Shown: positions 20,286 through 32,002, counted from the stretch's first letter. The stretch is DNA of 64,000 nt from Canna indica (GCA_034359265.1 CP136891.1:53832501-53896500); one strand, 5' to 3'. Notes: generated by a model not told the origin, from the letters alone. Program-made: numbers and translations.

Positions 20286-22783
20286 TGTAAGACCCGAAAA
20301 TTTCCTAATATAAAAATCTATTTTGGTGCAGTTCACCGAATCGGGGGTTAGTCGGGTCGAGCCGCAGAATCGCCTCAAGTAGAAGATATAACTTGACTCA
20401 TGAGAATAAGAAGTTTAAATTAGCTCAATGGTTATTTCCTTTTATGCATAAGATGTTTATTAAAGTCAAGTTCGACTCTTGAGTGCAGATTGAATCGGAG
20501 ACCGAATCGGACTCGGATCGAATCGAGTAGAGGTTAAGTCATATGAGGGGCATTTGAGTCATTTGTGGATGAGGGAATATAATCCCTCATCATGAGCCGT
20601 GCGGCTCATCTTGGAGCTGCACACAGCCCGAGCAAGGGTGAAAAGAGAGAGAGGGGAGATCTTGTCAGCGCCGAGTCTGCGTCGACTCTCGAGGAGATCG
20701 GAGCTCGTCTTCATCGAGGCTTCCTCAGGATCCAATCAAGGTGAGTGGTTAGCATAGTTTTTGAAGGGAGGCGGGTGGCCGGCCCTATAAGATTTGAAAT
20801 CGAGTTTTCGCTCGCGAGTTCTTGCCGATCGATGCATTTCTTCGTATTAGAACTTTAATCGTTGTGTATTCCTATGATCTTGTGTTTTAAGCGTGTTTAT
20901 TTCGCTTTCTTGAGAGCTGGCCGTGTAGAGGAAAAAGGGGAAAGGTCATGCCAAAATTTTCCCCAATTTCCTCGCTCGTCTCGAAACTCGTAGATCGCTT
21001 TATGTTCGTATATGTTAGATCTATGGATTTATCACTCGTGTCATTTTCGCAACCATGCTCGTTCATCCTTGAGGACTCGGCCGAACAGGGGGTCACCCTG
21101 CTTGAGTCGGCCAAGAGCAAGGGCAAGGGTGAGAAAAAGTGGACTGCTCGGATTTAACATTCTTGGTTCCAGGTTGTGTTGTTTTGATTCGCGAACACAT
21201 GCTTATGGGTAAGTTGAACTTGTATCATATGATTGATGTTCGTCTTAGAGATTGTCGCAACTATAGATCTATATTTATCTCAGTTATGGTAATGTTCTTG
21301 CTAAAACTATAGAGACATGATGATACTTAGGAAGAACTCTAACCATGGCATATAAATTTATTGATTTATGTAATTGTAGGATTGATTGCTTAATCACCAT
21401 CCTTAGCTCATTCCTCTTTAATTTTTGAAATGATGAAATATGTTACCATGCTTAGTATTTCCTGCGTTGTGAATTTATGGTTATCTTACCATGCTTTATA
21501 AGTTGCTTCTTATTGAAATAAATTCTAAATGCAGTGTATAAATGATTATTGATGAATCTTGTAGGTATATATAGTAGTTGTTGTAAGTTATTCTTATTTT
21601 TCTTTAAATTATATAAGCTGTCCTAAAATGTTCATGGGTGGAATTCCAAGGTCGGTACATAGAATTCCTCACCCAAGGTAGCGTATAACGCTAGACAACA
21701 TGTAGGACGTTGCAAGATGCTTAGCATATATGGAAACTTAGCTAGGAGATGACACAACTTTCTAGGACTCCTAGTAAATATTTTTGGAAACCTTGAACTA
21801 TTAGGCGTGCACAATTTTGGAAGGGCAACATTAATTTGTGGACCCTATAGCTCAAATTAGGGCCGGATACGAGCAAGGGCCCGAAGTGTATATAAGGAAA
21901 ACCTAGGACATTTGATTGTGTGATGTGCTTGGGATGGTCCACCGAGTAGCATGGAGGTCGGAAATGACCAATGCTTAGCTCAGCTAGTGTTTGGGTCTTG
22001 AGATGCACCAGCAGGCCTGCTAGGTGTCAGACCCCAGTTGGGTGGGACTAGCTATCGCTACCCCAGGCGGTGCTCAGAGACTAGTGGACCATCTTAGTCG
22101 ATGGTCTGGGATTTCTTGTTTACATCTTGCTGCGATGTGGCCGGTTGTAGCCGAGATTCTAATACCATAAGTAGGCCCAAGGGCCGGATGCCGAAGACTT
22201 GATAGGACAAGATGGCAAGTTTTCACATATATGATTTATATAGAATGACCCGTAGGGTCAGTAGTTACACTAGAAAGTAACTTACCTCCCTGAACATATA
22301 TTAGGTTGCATTATATGTTAGGCCTGAATACCTGAGGATTATGTGGAGGTTCGCAAGAACCGCTCACTGAGTCCCAAGTGGACTCACATTTTGTTTCCTT
22401 GTTTTCTTTTGCAGAGCATGAGCAGTCATTGTGACCTATCAGCATGGTGCAGTTGGAGGGCGGATGGTGGTGCCATATCTCATAGCGGCGTCCTTAGGTC
22501 ATAGTCCAGTGTCTTAGTAGTTGTTTCCTTTTCTGCACTGACAGTTGTGTTTTGGAAAAGTTTGTAAAACTTTGATATTTGATATGTTCAGTTTGTTCCG
22601 ATGATGGTTTTCTCTTTGGTTTGAAAACATATATTGTGAACTTTGAAAAACTTTAAATAAAGGTTGTGTTGAGGTTTCTTTTTATCGATATATTCTGATT
22701 TCTTATATGTTAGTGTAGACAGTAGGCTTCATGGTAGGATGTAGGCCCTGGCCGGTCACACTATCCTCAGTTGGGGTGTGACA
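20286..22783 (+). mobile_element. 3' LTR of G1
   Basis: 2498 bp, ending CCGGTCACACTATCCTCAG ... GTGTGACA. It repeats all LTR signals: TATA-like at 20577, donor AAG|GTGAGT at 20741, acceptor TTTTGCAG ending at 22414 (candidate intron 1674 nt). Its middle part is almost identical to the 5' LTR while both ends are clearly diverged. Confidence 0.92.
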
Positions 22784-24387
22784 GGACCCCAGCCGACATG
22801 CCAGGAATAAACCCCAGGTCATCTGCCATAGGCTGGCCATCGATCCTCGTGTCAACAAGAGAAGAGAAAGCTCAGGATCAAGCGATAACAAGCATCGCTT
22901 GAAGAAACCAGAAAGTTGCCAAAAGAAAAATTCATCAGAGAAATTCGGTTTACAACATGGCTCGCAAACATTGTGATGGTCAAAAAACACTCACAAATGT
23001 GGCGAAGGTGCGTCGACTTCACCGACTTCAACAAGACCTGCCCAAAGGACTCCTATCCTCTGCCGAGCATTGATAAACTCGTCGATGGCTCCTCGGGATA
23101 TCAATACCTGAGTTTCATGGATGCCTATTCAAGCTATAATCAGATCCAAGTGCACCCTAACGGTGAAGAAAAAATGGCTGTCATCAACAAACTTGCAAAC
23201 TTCAACTATAGGGTAGTGCCATTCGGACTTAAGAACGTAGGAGCAACATACCGGTGATTGATGAACAAATCTTCAAAAAACAAATCGGTCATAATATGTA
23301 GGTGTACGTCGATGACATGGTAGCTAAAACATCAACCACCGGCGATCATTATAGTCGTTGAGATTTTCAACTCGGTCATGGAGAACGCCCTCAACTCAGT
23401 CCTGATTCAAGAGCAGAAAAAAGATCAAAAACCAATCTACTCCATCAGCAAATTCCTCTAAGGACTAGAAATTAAGTACTAGAGGCTTGAAAAGCTCGTC
23501 TTTGCCTTGGTCATCTTGGCTTGAAGACTAAGATTGTTCTTCCAAAGTCACCACATTCAAGTGCACACCGAGCAACCAATCAGGATTCATCATCGATTAC
23601 AAACCTAGGGGTCCTATAAAAGGCCCAGTCTCTAACCGACTTCATTGCCAAATTCACCAACTAAGAAGATACTCCTGAACTGGAGGAAACCTGGACGCTA
23701 TTTGTAGATGACGCTTCCAATGAAAATGGGATCGGGGTAGGCATCATTCTAGAAAATGGACAAGGAATCGTCTTGGAGCAGTCCCTTCAATTTCAGTTCA
23801 AGGCCAGCAATAACTAGGCCGAATACGAAGTTGTAATCGACGGGCTGAAACTCGCTCAAGAAGTGAAAGCTCGAAACATCGTCGTGAAAAGCGACTCACA
23901 ACTTGTTGTAGGATAAGTCAAGAGTACTTGCCAAGCCATTGACCCCTCCCTCGAAAGGTATCTCACACTAATACTTTCTTTGATCACTAACTACTATAGT
24001 TGTGTGATTCGACAAATACCTCGGGAACAAAACACCCGGGCAGACCTACTATGCAAACATGCTAGCACCAAAAATCTCAAAACATTAGGTCGGTCATTCA
24101 GGAAATCCTGGACATCCAAGCATCCAACCGACTGACCCCTCAGCCGAGATCAATAAGGCCCAGATTACATAACTCTCTACATCAACTACCTCAAACAAGG
24201 TGGGATTCTGGAGCACATCTCCAATCCAGGTAGATTTAAAAGAATAACAAGTTATTATACGCTTTATGATAACCAGCTTTACAAGAGGGGGTATTCCCAA
24301 CCATTCCTCAAGTTCATCGCCCAACCCCGAATAGCCACCATAATGGCGAAAGTTCACAACAACATCTATGGCAACCACATCTATCGT
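22784..24387 (+). pseudogene. Tat-like reverse transcriptase, RNase H and integrase start
   Basis: PADMPGINP opens the block. Reverse transcriptase: CVDFTDFNKTCPKDSYPLPS, FMDAYSSYNQIQVHP, YRVVPFGLKNVGATY, then YVDD intact at 23305-23316 just after a TAG. RNase H: WTLFVDDASNENG-like (about 23690), NNxAEYEVVIDGLKLAQE, IPREQNTRADLL. Integrase start: NQLYKRGYSQPFLKF near 24265. Many stops and shifts. The frame ends near 24387 at a junction with an inverted Tat fragment. Confidence 0.85.
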
Positions 24388-25200
24388 ATGACGAGATACT
24401 GCACATCGATCGTCTTTTGCTTTAGGGCGAGAGTATAATGTCGTCCTTAGCCATATTGCTCCACGAACGTCGACCCTCTCTCTTGAGAAACCCACTAGAT
24501 CTCATTTATAAGGTGTGAGTAAGGTTTCAGTTAGTTGCATCTTCTCGAAGATGGAGTAGAAGAGAATGTCAGCTGAGTTCCCTTGGTCGACGAGAACCTT
24601 TTTAATGATAAAATTTCTTACAATCATCGAAATGACAATCGGGTCATGTAGATTCTGATCAGTTCCCTAGAAGTTAGATTCCATAGAATGATATTACCGG
24701 GGTTTTGGGGATAGGTCGACATGGGCGGTCAACATTGTCGATGGCCATGATTGCCCGAAGTGATCTTTTCCTTGTCGAGCTTGACTCCCTGCCTCCCACG
24801 AATGCGCTGGTGATGTAGTTGATTATCCCTCGGGGTTCGTTAGCTTAACTGCGTTCTTTTTTAGACCTTGGGGGTGTTCGACTTCAACGTCGAGGGTCGT
24901 GACTCCTGCTCCGATCTTTCTCTTTCTTGGGAAGGTATATATCAAGGTGTCCTGTGTGGACTAATTCTTCCAATTGATCTTCGAGAATTACACACTACTA
25001 GGTAGTGTGTCCGTAGGTGTCATGGTATGCACACTTCTTGCTCATGTCAGTGTTTGATGGCAACTTTTGTTTTCTTGCATTGGTAGGGTACTTGATGAAC
25101 TTTAGGTGATAGATGTTTCGAAGGATAGTTTCTTTCTTGGTGTTGAGGGGACTGTGTCTTTCGAAATGGGCGATGGGCGAGGTGGCGACCTCGGCCTCCG
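24388..25200 (-). pseudogene. Inverted Tat-like protease region
   Basis: Minus-strand text KKVLVDQGNSADILFYS (about 24600-24550) is the protease active-site block, with Asn for Ser after the glycine. It is followed by GFSRERVDVRGAIWL and TIDVQYLVI-like text toward 24388. Frames shift several times. Confidence 0.75.
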
Positions 25201-26230
25201 CTCATGTTGGTTGTAGTCTTCAGTCCATCTATCTTCCTTTTGGGATCTTTTGTCCTCGATCACGATTTTGAGGTTTTTCCAATCGATCTTTTTCTGCTTC
25301 TCGTTGATCTTCCATTTTATGAAACCCGCTGCTTTTTCTTAAAATTTGGTCATATCTTTTGGCTCGATTATGGCGATCTGGTCGGCGAAAGGCCCGGGTT
25401 TCACCCCGTGTTGGATGCAGAAAAGCTCGATCGCAGGATTGAGGTTGGGGATGTCGGACGTTATGCATAGTACATGTTCAGGTATTCTCTTAGGGGCTCA
25501 TGTTGCCCTTGTTTGATATAGTGTAGGGCTGCTCCTGTTTTGTGATATACTCGCGATGTGGTGAATCGTCGGAGGAAGACATGGGAAAGGAGTGAACTGA
25601 TCCCGACGGGAATGAGGCAAACCATAATAGAGCAGTTTTCCCCTGGAAGATCGGGAAGGCTCTATAGAGCGCGGAGTCGGTTGCTCCGTGATAGAGCATC
25701 GCGGTTCGAAATGTAGTTAGGTGCAATGTGGGATCTCCCGTACCGTCATAGGGTGTCAAGGTAGTGGGTAAGTCACTTCTTGGTGGGAGATGGGTTTCCA
25801 TGATATGCTTGGCGAAGGGCCCTGCAACAAGGGGAGAAGCGGCCTCAATCCCTTGAGTCTTTGGAGCTTAATTCTTTTATGGTTGAGGGGTGATGGAGAC
25901 CTCATCTCGAAGGACAAAGACTGGTCTTCTTCTTTTTGAGTGGTTGGTCCCTCCATGCTCTGGGCAGCAACATTCGCGTTCGATCGGGGGCTGCCCCGCA
26001 AGTCGCGCAGGTATCTAAACTTGTGTCACTACTTGTTGGTTTTGTACTTCTAACTCGTATTCCCGTTGTCAAAGCTCTTCAAGGGGGGAGGGGGTTGGTA
26101 CCCGAGCGTCGTTCCTCACTGTTTCAGTGTCACCAGGCTGCGGACGATTGTCGTCGTTGGGTCATTCCCGTTGGCGTGCGGTGGTAGTCGCTTAGCTCCG
26201 GGTTCTAACCATTGTGGGGGAGGTAAGCTT
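25201..26230 (-). pseudogene. Inverted Tat-like gag
   Basis: PTTLTPYDGTGDPTLHLTTF and RTAMLYHGATDSALYRAF (about 25770-25660) are the capsid signature of Tat gag (normally FDGTGDP...HL..FRTAM). The N-terminal part toward 26000 reads MEGPTTQKEEDQSLSFEMRS-like low-complexity text. The structural shell protein of the particle; frames are broken. Confidence 0.75.
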
Positions 26231-26253
26231 TACTCCCCATGGTGAGCGCCAAA
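26231..26253 (-). other. Tat-like primer-binding site
   Basis: Minus strand TTTGGCGCTCACCATGGGG immediately after the LTR end; a TTTGGCGC...GGGG primer site is characteristic of Tat elements and differs from the Met-tRNA site of the Tekay-like elements here. Confidence 0.75.
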
Positions 26254-26675
26254 TGTTCATACCTGAGGGGGTGGGTTACAAAAGATACTCCAATGCCCAA
26301 GTTAGGGTGACTCCAAGGTGGAGACTTATGGAATTGGAACTTAGGGTTACTTGGGTGCACTGTGTCCGTATATATTACAGGTGGAGAAGATCATGATGCT
26401 CGATAATCAAGATATGATTGTTGCCCAGAATGGATCGAGACCAATCCTAGGGATGGCAGACTTATGATGGTATAACCCTCGCGATAAGGAAGGATGTGAG
26501 AGTCCATGTATGCTGGGTGAATTCCCTGGATAGAGCCATCTGGCCTGACTTGAGTTTGGCTCAAGGATGTAATTTGGGCGGAGCCCCCTAGTGGGGCCGC
26601 GTGGTTTGGTTTAGATGAAAGATGAGGCACTGTTTGGTCTAGTTTGATTGGGCCCAATAATTCTAGTCCAGTACA
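26254..26675 (-). mobile_element. Tat-like 5' LTR
   Basis: Minus strand TGTACTGGACTAG ... CCTCAGGTATGAACA, about 422 bp. The right boundary is set by the last plausible TG/CA pair before AT-rich intergenic DNA, so it may be off by some bases; no second copy is available for comparison. Confidence 0.55.
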
Positions 26676-27722
26676 TTATATGTATGTGATATTTTATTTA
26701 ATTAATATATATATTGATTAATTAATTTTTTTTAACCATAAGAAAATTTGATGTCATAAAAAATATAACATAAATAAATTATACTCTAACGTTTAAAACA
26801 ATCTTTAATTTTGACAATCTTCAATTTCTTGATGACTTCCGCAACTTTAGTAACTTTAAAAATTTTTAATAGATAATTAGAAAAAATAGAGAAGATATAA
26901 GAAAGAAACGGAGAAGAAGAAAGAATAGAGGAAGAAAAAAAGAAAGAAGAGAGGAGAAATAGTAGAACGGAGAAAAATAGATGAGAAGTGGTGGAGAATG
27001 AAAAAAAGAGGGGTATAATTGTATATATTCCGACGGCTCTATCCGCGAGAATACCCATGCCAAATGTGCCGGTATGTTGGCGCTAGTAATTTCTGATGCT
27101 AATAATTAATCCGCCCATAATTTTCGTCGTGTGTATATATATATATGAGCGGTGTTAGAATTTTTCTGACGGTACGAAGATGATTACGTTGTAGTGTTAT
27201 GTTGTAGTAATATGCCAAAGTGATGTTGGAGAACGGCAAAGAATTAATATCCTGAAAGAATCGTGATACAATAAAATCAAACAACTTTGAAAAACACTCA
27301 CATGCATGTAAGATACTATAGTAAAAAAATTATAAGGATTATAAAGAATAGTCCAAAAAAAATAGGAGCAATAGAGTCAGTCACATGCTAAACATGTCCC
27401 CTAGTATTTAAGAAAATAAACATTAAAAAAAAATCTAAAAAGTAAATAGATATTTTCTTAAAGTTAAATTGTCTTTTTTTTTTCTTTTTTTAACTAGAAC
27501 CCATTCCACTTAACATAAACTCCGGCCAAACTGGGTTTACAAAGCGGAGACTAAAATTTAATACAAGTTCCCTCAACTTCGCATAAACTCATGGTCATGC
27601 ATGCAACAGACTTTTCATCAAAATAACATACACCAAGAACGGAAAACAATTTACAAAAATAACTCTAGAAGTCGAGAATAAAAAGGTAAACCACAAGAAT
27701 GACTCGTCTCCATTGGATCAAC
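26676..27722. other. AT-rich intergenic region upstream of the polygalacturonase gene
   Basis: No gene visible. Contains a nearly pure purine tract of about 135 nt on the plus strand (26879-27012), a short (TA)n near 27137, CATGCATG motifs near 27301 and 27597, and poly-T near 27473-27490. The open frames complementary to the purine tract are low-complexity artefacts. This is the likely upstream regulatory region of the gene. Confidence 0.6.
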
Positions 27723-27730
27723 TATAAAAA
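27723..27730 (+). promoter_or_regulatory. Probable TATA box of the polygalacturonase gene
   Basis: TATAAAAA, 188 bp before the start codon, giving a predicted 5' untranslated region of about 150-160 nt. No better TATA lies closer. Confidence 0.55.
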
Positions 27731-27910
27731 GGATGTCTCGTCTCCACCACGAAGCATTCAGCTCCTCTCCTTTCGTCCTTCCTCCTTCAAATAAAACATC
27801 ACTTGGGGGTCCGAGGAACAACTCCTCGGCCACCACACCATCTCAGGAGCAATTCCCTTTTACTGGAGAGGAGCTGGAACCAAAGTAGAAAGATAGATTT
27901 GTAATAGTCA

Positions 27911-29653
27911 ATGGCTTCAGAACCCAAATTTATGGTCATTGGATTTTTGTTCTTAATTCTAAAGGCTGCAAGTGCACAGCAGTTGGGTGTATACAATGTG
28001 AAGGCTTATGGAGCTTCAGGATACGGCCAAATTGACAGCACAAAGGTGAGGAGGATGTTAAATGTGTATGTTTCTCATTATATATTATCTCAAATGGAGT
28101 TTTGGTGCCTAAAACTAAAATGAAATCATATATATGTACTCATGGGCAAAATTATTATGTACAACTATAGGCTTTCCAAGATGCCTGGAATGCATCATGT
28201 GCTACGGCAGGGAAGCCAAGGATTGTGATCCCTGAGGGAAAATACTTAGTTGGCCCCTTGGTCTTCAAAGGGCCTTGCAAGGGGATGCAGGTGATAGAAT
28301 TAAGAGGAGAGCTGCTCGCGTCAACAGATCTCAGTATTTATGTAAGTAATTGGATTCAGTTCCAGTACATCGATGGGTTGATCATCACGGGCAATGGAAG
28401 ATTCAATGGGCAAGGAGCCACAGCTTGGCCTCACAATCAATGTCCAAAGAAATGGAGCTGCAAACTTCTACCCACGGTAGCATCTCATCTAATTTATTAC
28501 ATTTTTTTTTAATATTTAGGGGTATAAATCATCTTTGACAGCGTAGAAATAAATCTTCTAAACCCCTATTTGTTTAATATAGAATAATAACACATAGATG
28601 TTTAATTGGATCCAATAATAACATTTCTTCATCTGCTCCATGCATGTTGCGATGCAGTCCTTGGTTTTTAGCTATGTCACCAATGCTACCATCATGGGCG
28701 TTACATTGCTTGATCCAAAGTTATTCCACATGCAAGTATTTAAATCAAACTACGTGACGTTCAACTCCATCAGGGTCACTGCTCCTGGAGACAGTCCTAA
28801 CACTGATGGCCTCCATATAGCTGAATCTAGCAACATCGTTGTCAATAAAGCAGTCATTGCCACTGGTGACGATTGCATCTCCATTGGCCCAGGGAACAGA
28901 AATTTGAGTATCACTGGTGTGACTTGCGGCCCTGGCCATGGCATCAGTGTCGGAAGTCTGGGTAAGACTCCGGGCGAGAATGATGTTGTTGGCTTAACGG
29001 TGAGAAACTGCACCTTCATTGGAACATCGAATGGACTGAGAATCAAATCATGGCAATCTTCAGTATCTGCCTTGAAGGCTAGCGGCTTCCATTATGAGGA
29101 TATCGTAATGAAGGATGTCTACAACCCCATCATTATAGATCAAGAGTATTGTCCGTATGTGTCATGTCCGGAAAAGGTATACATATATTCAGGTTTTTGC
29201 TTAATAATAGGGTGGACAAAATTTGATATGATTAATATTTACAGAATGGCAAGACTCTATGTCAAATTAAATTACTACATACATCTACATTTCATATACA
29301 TGATTCATAAACCTAAGTTATTAGTCGTAACACTGTAGATCATGCATTGTACTATATATAATATTTTAAAATCATAATGTTGTGGCTTATTTTTTATTCC
29401 TTATTCTTCTTTTGCTTAGGACCCTTCTCTAGTAAAGATCACCGACGTCACGTTCAAAAACATACGGGGTACTTCTCTCTCAGAGGAAGCTATTAAACTT
29501 GTATGTAGTGCATCAAATCCTTGTGAAGGTGTGCAGTTGCAGGACATACACTTTGAGTACACTGGTGACAAGCCGAATATTTCTTTGACATCTACTTGTG
29601 TTAATGCCCAAGGTTTCTCCAACGGCAATGTAAATCCCAACTCCTGCGTGTGA
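27911..29653 (+). CDS. Exo-polygalacturonase (glycoside hydrolase family 28), intact
   Basis: Four exons, 27911-28045, 28171-28476, 28658-29176 and 29420-29653, with GT-AG introns of 125, 181 and 243 bp, all between codons; total 397 residues. Residues 1-22 are a signal peptide (hydrophobic core FMVIGFLFLIL, cut after AASA), so it is secreted to the cell wall. It should hydrolyse alpha-1,4-galacturonan of pectin. All four GH28 motifs are present: SPNTDG (193-198), TGDDC (216-220), GPGHGISVGSLG (238-249, catalytic-site His241), and RIK (275-277). The GPGHGISVGSLGK form and lack of a propeptide resemble plant exo-acting, often pollen-expressed enzymes; the expression site is inference. Start chosen because the ATG precedes a perfect signal peptide. 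It is the only cellular gene here and is flanked closely by transposons on both sides. Confidence 0.92.
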
Positions 29654-29777
29654 TATATTGAATCAATTAGACCATATTATGAACCTTGACTTCATCTTTT
29701 ATCTTGTATCCATAAAATTAAGTTGTATCATTTGCAGCGACAACATGAACAATACATATTGTATTTCCAATGCATTT

Positions 29778-29783
29778 AATAAA
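29778..29783 (+). terminator. Possible polyadenylation signal of the polygalacturonase gene
   Basis: AATAAA, 125 bp after the stop codon, in T/A-rich DNA; a typical distance for a plant 3' end. Confidence 0.4.
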
Positions 29784-29897
29784 GAAAGTTATTAAATGCA
29801 TTATGTAAGACCATGATGGAAGTGATTTCAAAGGAAAAGAAAAAGTATGAACAAATTGTTAGGATAAACAAGACAACAAGTTGTTACAATCAAAAAA

Positions 29898-30086
29898 CAC
29901 TACAACACAAGCGATTTAAAGAGACATGCACATAATTAGAGTCAAATTAATTTTTTGTTTCTAAATCTTCACATTTAGAGACTAATAAATACAAAATTTA
30001 TTATTAATTAGTCTCTAAAAATAGCTTTAGAGTCATATCAATTAAGTGACTATATTGATGGTGTTTCCATAGCTTAGAGTCAAATC
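29898..30086 (+). mobile_element. Possible CACTA-type transposon end (truncated)
   Basis: CACTACAACACAAGCG resembles the CACTACAA start of plant CACTA elements. It is followed by repeated short motifs in both orientations (TTAGAGTC, TTAGAGACTAAT, ATTAGTCTCTAA) as in subterminal regions. The SIRE-like LTR at 30087 interrupts it and no second end was found. Confidence 0.3.
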
Positions 30087-31526
30087 TATTGGCCTAAGGT
30101 TTTCAACCTTGGTCATAATCTCAATTTTGATGATAACAAACATGAAACTAATGATGTTATTGAGAAATACTTTCAGGTTCCAAGTCGGTTAGCGCTTGAC
30201 GTCCCCGATTGGAAAAATTAGAGAAATCAACAAGGACGCTCGTCGACGCTTGGGATTTCGTCGGGAAGATAGAGTTTTAGGTTTAGGGTGTCTAGAATGT
30301 ATTGTAAATTCTCACGATGATGCAAAGAAACCCAAAAACCAAACTCGAACACCAAAACATGAAAAACCGGCAAATTAAGAAATGACCTTGGAATTCACTA
30401 AGCCTAGGGAGCTCCTTGGAGGACTATATAACATGGATATTTTCTTGACACAAAAAATACCGATAATTGTTCCTTAGGTAAAAAGTAGATAACAAGATAT
30501 TTTTAAGAATTTTCTGGAAGCCTTTAGCCTACCCATATTTGACCCAGAAGATTAGAAAATTTACGTTTTTCAAAAATTTGTACTAGACCCCAAAAATTAG
30601 ATTTTGATTCTTAAGAATTTTAATTTTTTAGATATTTTTATTGAATCCAAGTGGGAGATAATACTTATATAACATTTATGTTTTAAAGTTAGTAACTTAG
30701 CGAAGATCGAACCCAGAAACAAAACAAGCAGAAAAATCAGCCATACCAAGCAGTCTGCCCAGTTTCGGTCGACCAGTCGCTCGACCGAAGTATGCTAGAA
30801 AACGGCAGTATGCCTTTGGTCGCTCGGTCGATCGACCGACCGACGATCGATCGGCAAGCAACCGGGCATCGCCAACTGGCAGAAATCAGCCCGTTGACGA
30901 GCCATCTTGTTTGGGGAGTTATAAATACCCACCCCAAACTTTCTTCCAAGTCTTCTATGATGCTTCCAAGCCTTAAAGAGTGATCCTAAGCATTTCTAGA
31001 AGCTTCCATTGAGCCATCCTTGCAAAACCCTAGTTTTGATCTCCACTTGTTGATTTAGCCTTCAAGCTTCATAGATTTATATTCTCTCGGCATCAAGAGG
31101 ACTAGGGAGTTTCTTTTGGAGCTAAGTACTTGTTGTTGATTTATTACTCCAATTGTTATTATTTTTTTGTTGTTTATTTTCATTGTATATCATTTGTATA
31201 AACCTAAGTTGCTAGATTTGATTGAGTTGGTGGTAGCCTTGGTGTTAAGGCTTAAATCCACAATTATAAACTTAGTTTACTAGGATTAGTTGAGTTGTCC
31301 CTTAGGTTGAGGTGGGAAAGTGCTCTCGGTAGGAAGACGTAATACATCCGGGTGTGGAAGTGCATTCGGTTTGAGAGCAAAGATTTTCCAATGTAAAGTC
31401 CTCTTTGTAAGGAAAATAATATAATCTAGTAAAACTAGTTTGGAAATCCTAAGCGGGGTGCTTAGGTAGTGGAGTAGGCATTGGGACCAAACCACTATAA
31501 ATAATTGTGTTAGCATTGTTTATCTT
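30087..31526 (+). mobile_element. SIRE-like copia LTR, cut by G2
   Basis: Begins TATTGGCCTAAGGTTTTC (TG changed to TA) and follows the other SIRE-like LTRs through the palindromic tract, TATA box and CTAGTTT... region. It stops abruptly at ...TTTATCTT where G2 begins. The missing 3' tail of the LTR does not reappear to the right, so sequence was lost there. Confidence 0.8.
30763..30927 (+). promoter_or_regulatory. Palindromic tract and TATA box in SIRE-like LTR
   Basis: CGGTCGACCAGTCGCTCGACCG and CGGTCGATCGACCGACCGAC motifs (30765-30852) precede CCGTTGA and TTATAAATACCC (30919). Same order as at 4125-4478, although the LTRs have otherwise diverged. Confidence 0.5.
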
Positions 31527-31823
31527 TGTAAGACTCGAATTTTTTTTTTCCTAATATAAAAATCTGTGATGGTGCAGCGCGTCGGACCCGGGGATAGTCG
31601 AGTCGAGCGACAGGATCATCTTGAGTGAAAAGGTATGACTCGACTAGTGATGCATGGAATTTATTTGGGTGATTGACCTTCCTTTTATGCAATCATACCT
31701 TAAATCAAGTTTAAATTGACTCATGTTATGGGTTGAGTCGGAACCCAAGTCGAGTTCGGCTTTAGTCGAGTCTTGAGTAGGAGTTAAGTGAGTCAAGAGC
31801 CTATATGGAAGGCTAGATGAGGG

Positions 31824-32002
31824 AATTTAAAACCCCTCATCCTTGTGTTGTGCGACTCACCTTGGAGTCGCACAAGGCAGCCTAGGGAGAAGGGGAGAAG
31901 AAGCAAGGAAAAGGGGAACTTTGGGTCGATCCGGGATTTCGCGCCGTCGCCGGAAGATTCGAAGTCGTCGTCATCCAATCTTTCATTCTCCGCAATCGAG
32001 GT
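31824..32002 (+). promoter_or_regulatory. TATA-like box, ATG-free leader and GT donor in G2 LTR
   Basis: GGGAATTTAAAACCCC in the position of the G1 TATA-like box, about 150 nt without ATG, then CGCAATCGAG|GTGAGTGGTT. Confidence 0.45.

Larger units (their letters stand above)
13130..22783 (+). mobile_element. G1: complete-length Ty3/gypsy Tekay-like element
   Basis: 9654 bp: 5' LTR 13130-15654, internal 15655-20285, 3' LTR 20286-22783. LTRs run TGTAAGACCC ... GTGTGACA. The primer site TGGTATCAGAGC (15659) matches initiator-Met tRNA; a purine tract (20276-20284) precedes the 3' LTR. Target duplication GGACA/GGACC. The pol order protease, RT, RNase H, integrase, chromodomain-like tail is that of a chromovirus. 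Gag is largely replaced by noncoding sequence and pol has at least seven premature stops, so it is not autonomous. Confidence 0.92.
11131..24387 (+). mobile_element. Old Tat-like Ty3/gypsy element, split by two later insertions
   Basis: Three plus-strand coding remnants (11131-11595, 12872-13129, 22784-24387) form one pol order: protease, start of reverse transcriptase, rest of reverse transcriptase, RNase H, integrase N-terminus. Reading through the breaks at the two target duplications (CCATG/CCATA and GGACA/GGACC) restores typical Tat-lineage motifs. LTRs are not seen, and the right side stops at an inversion junction near 24387. Confidence 0.8.
24388..26675 (-). mobile_element. 5' part of a second Tat-like element, inverted
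   Basis: Read from 26675 leftward: short LTR (26675-26254), primer-binding site (26253-26231), gag, protease. Everything beyond the protease is missing; at about 24387 it abuts the plus-strand Tat integrase. Reverse transcriptase to 3' LTR must have been lost in the rearrangement or lie outside the window. Confidence 0.75.

Noticed and set aside
26786..27063. Hydrophobic, Phe/Leu/Ser-rich frames on the minus strand that look like membrane proteins
   Set aside because: They are the complement of the homopurine tract; low-complexity composition explains them.
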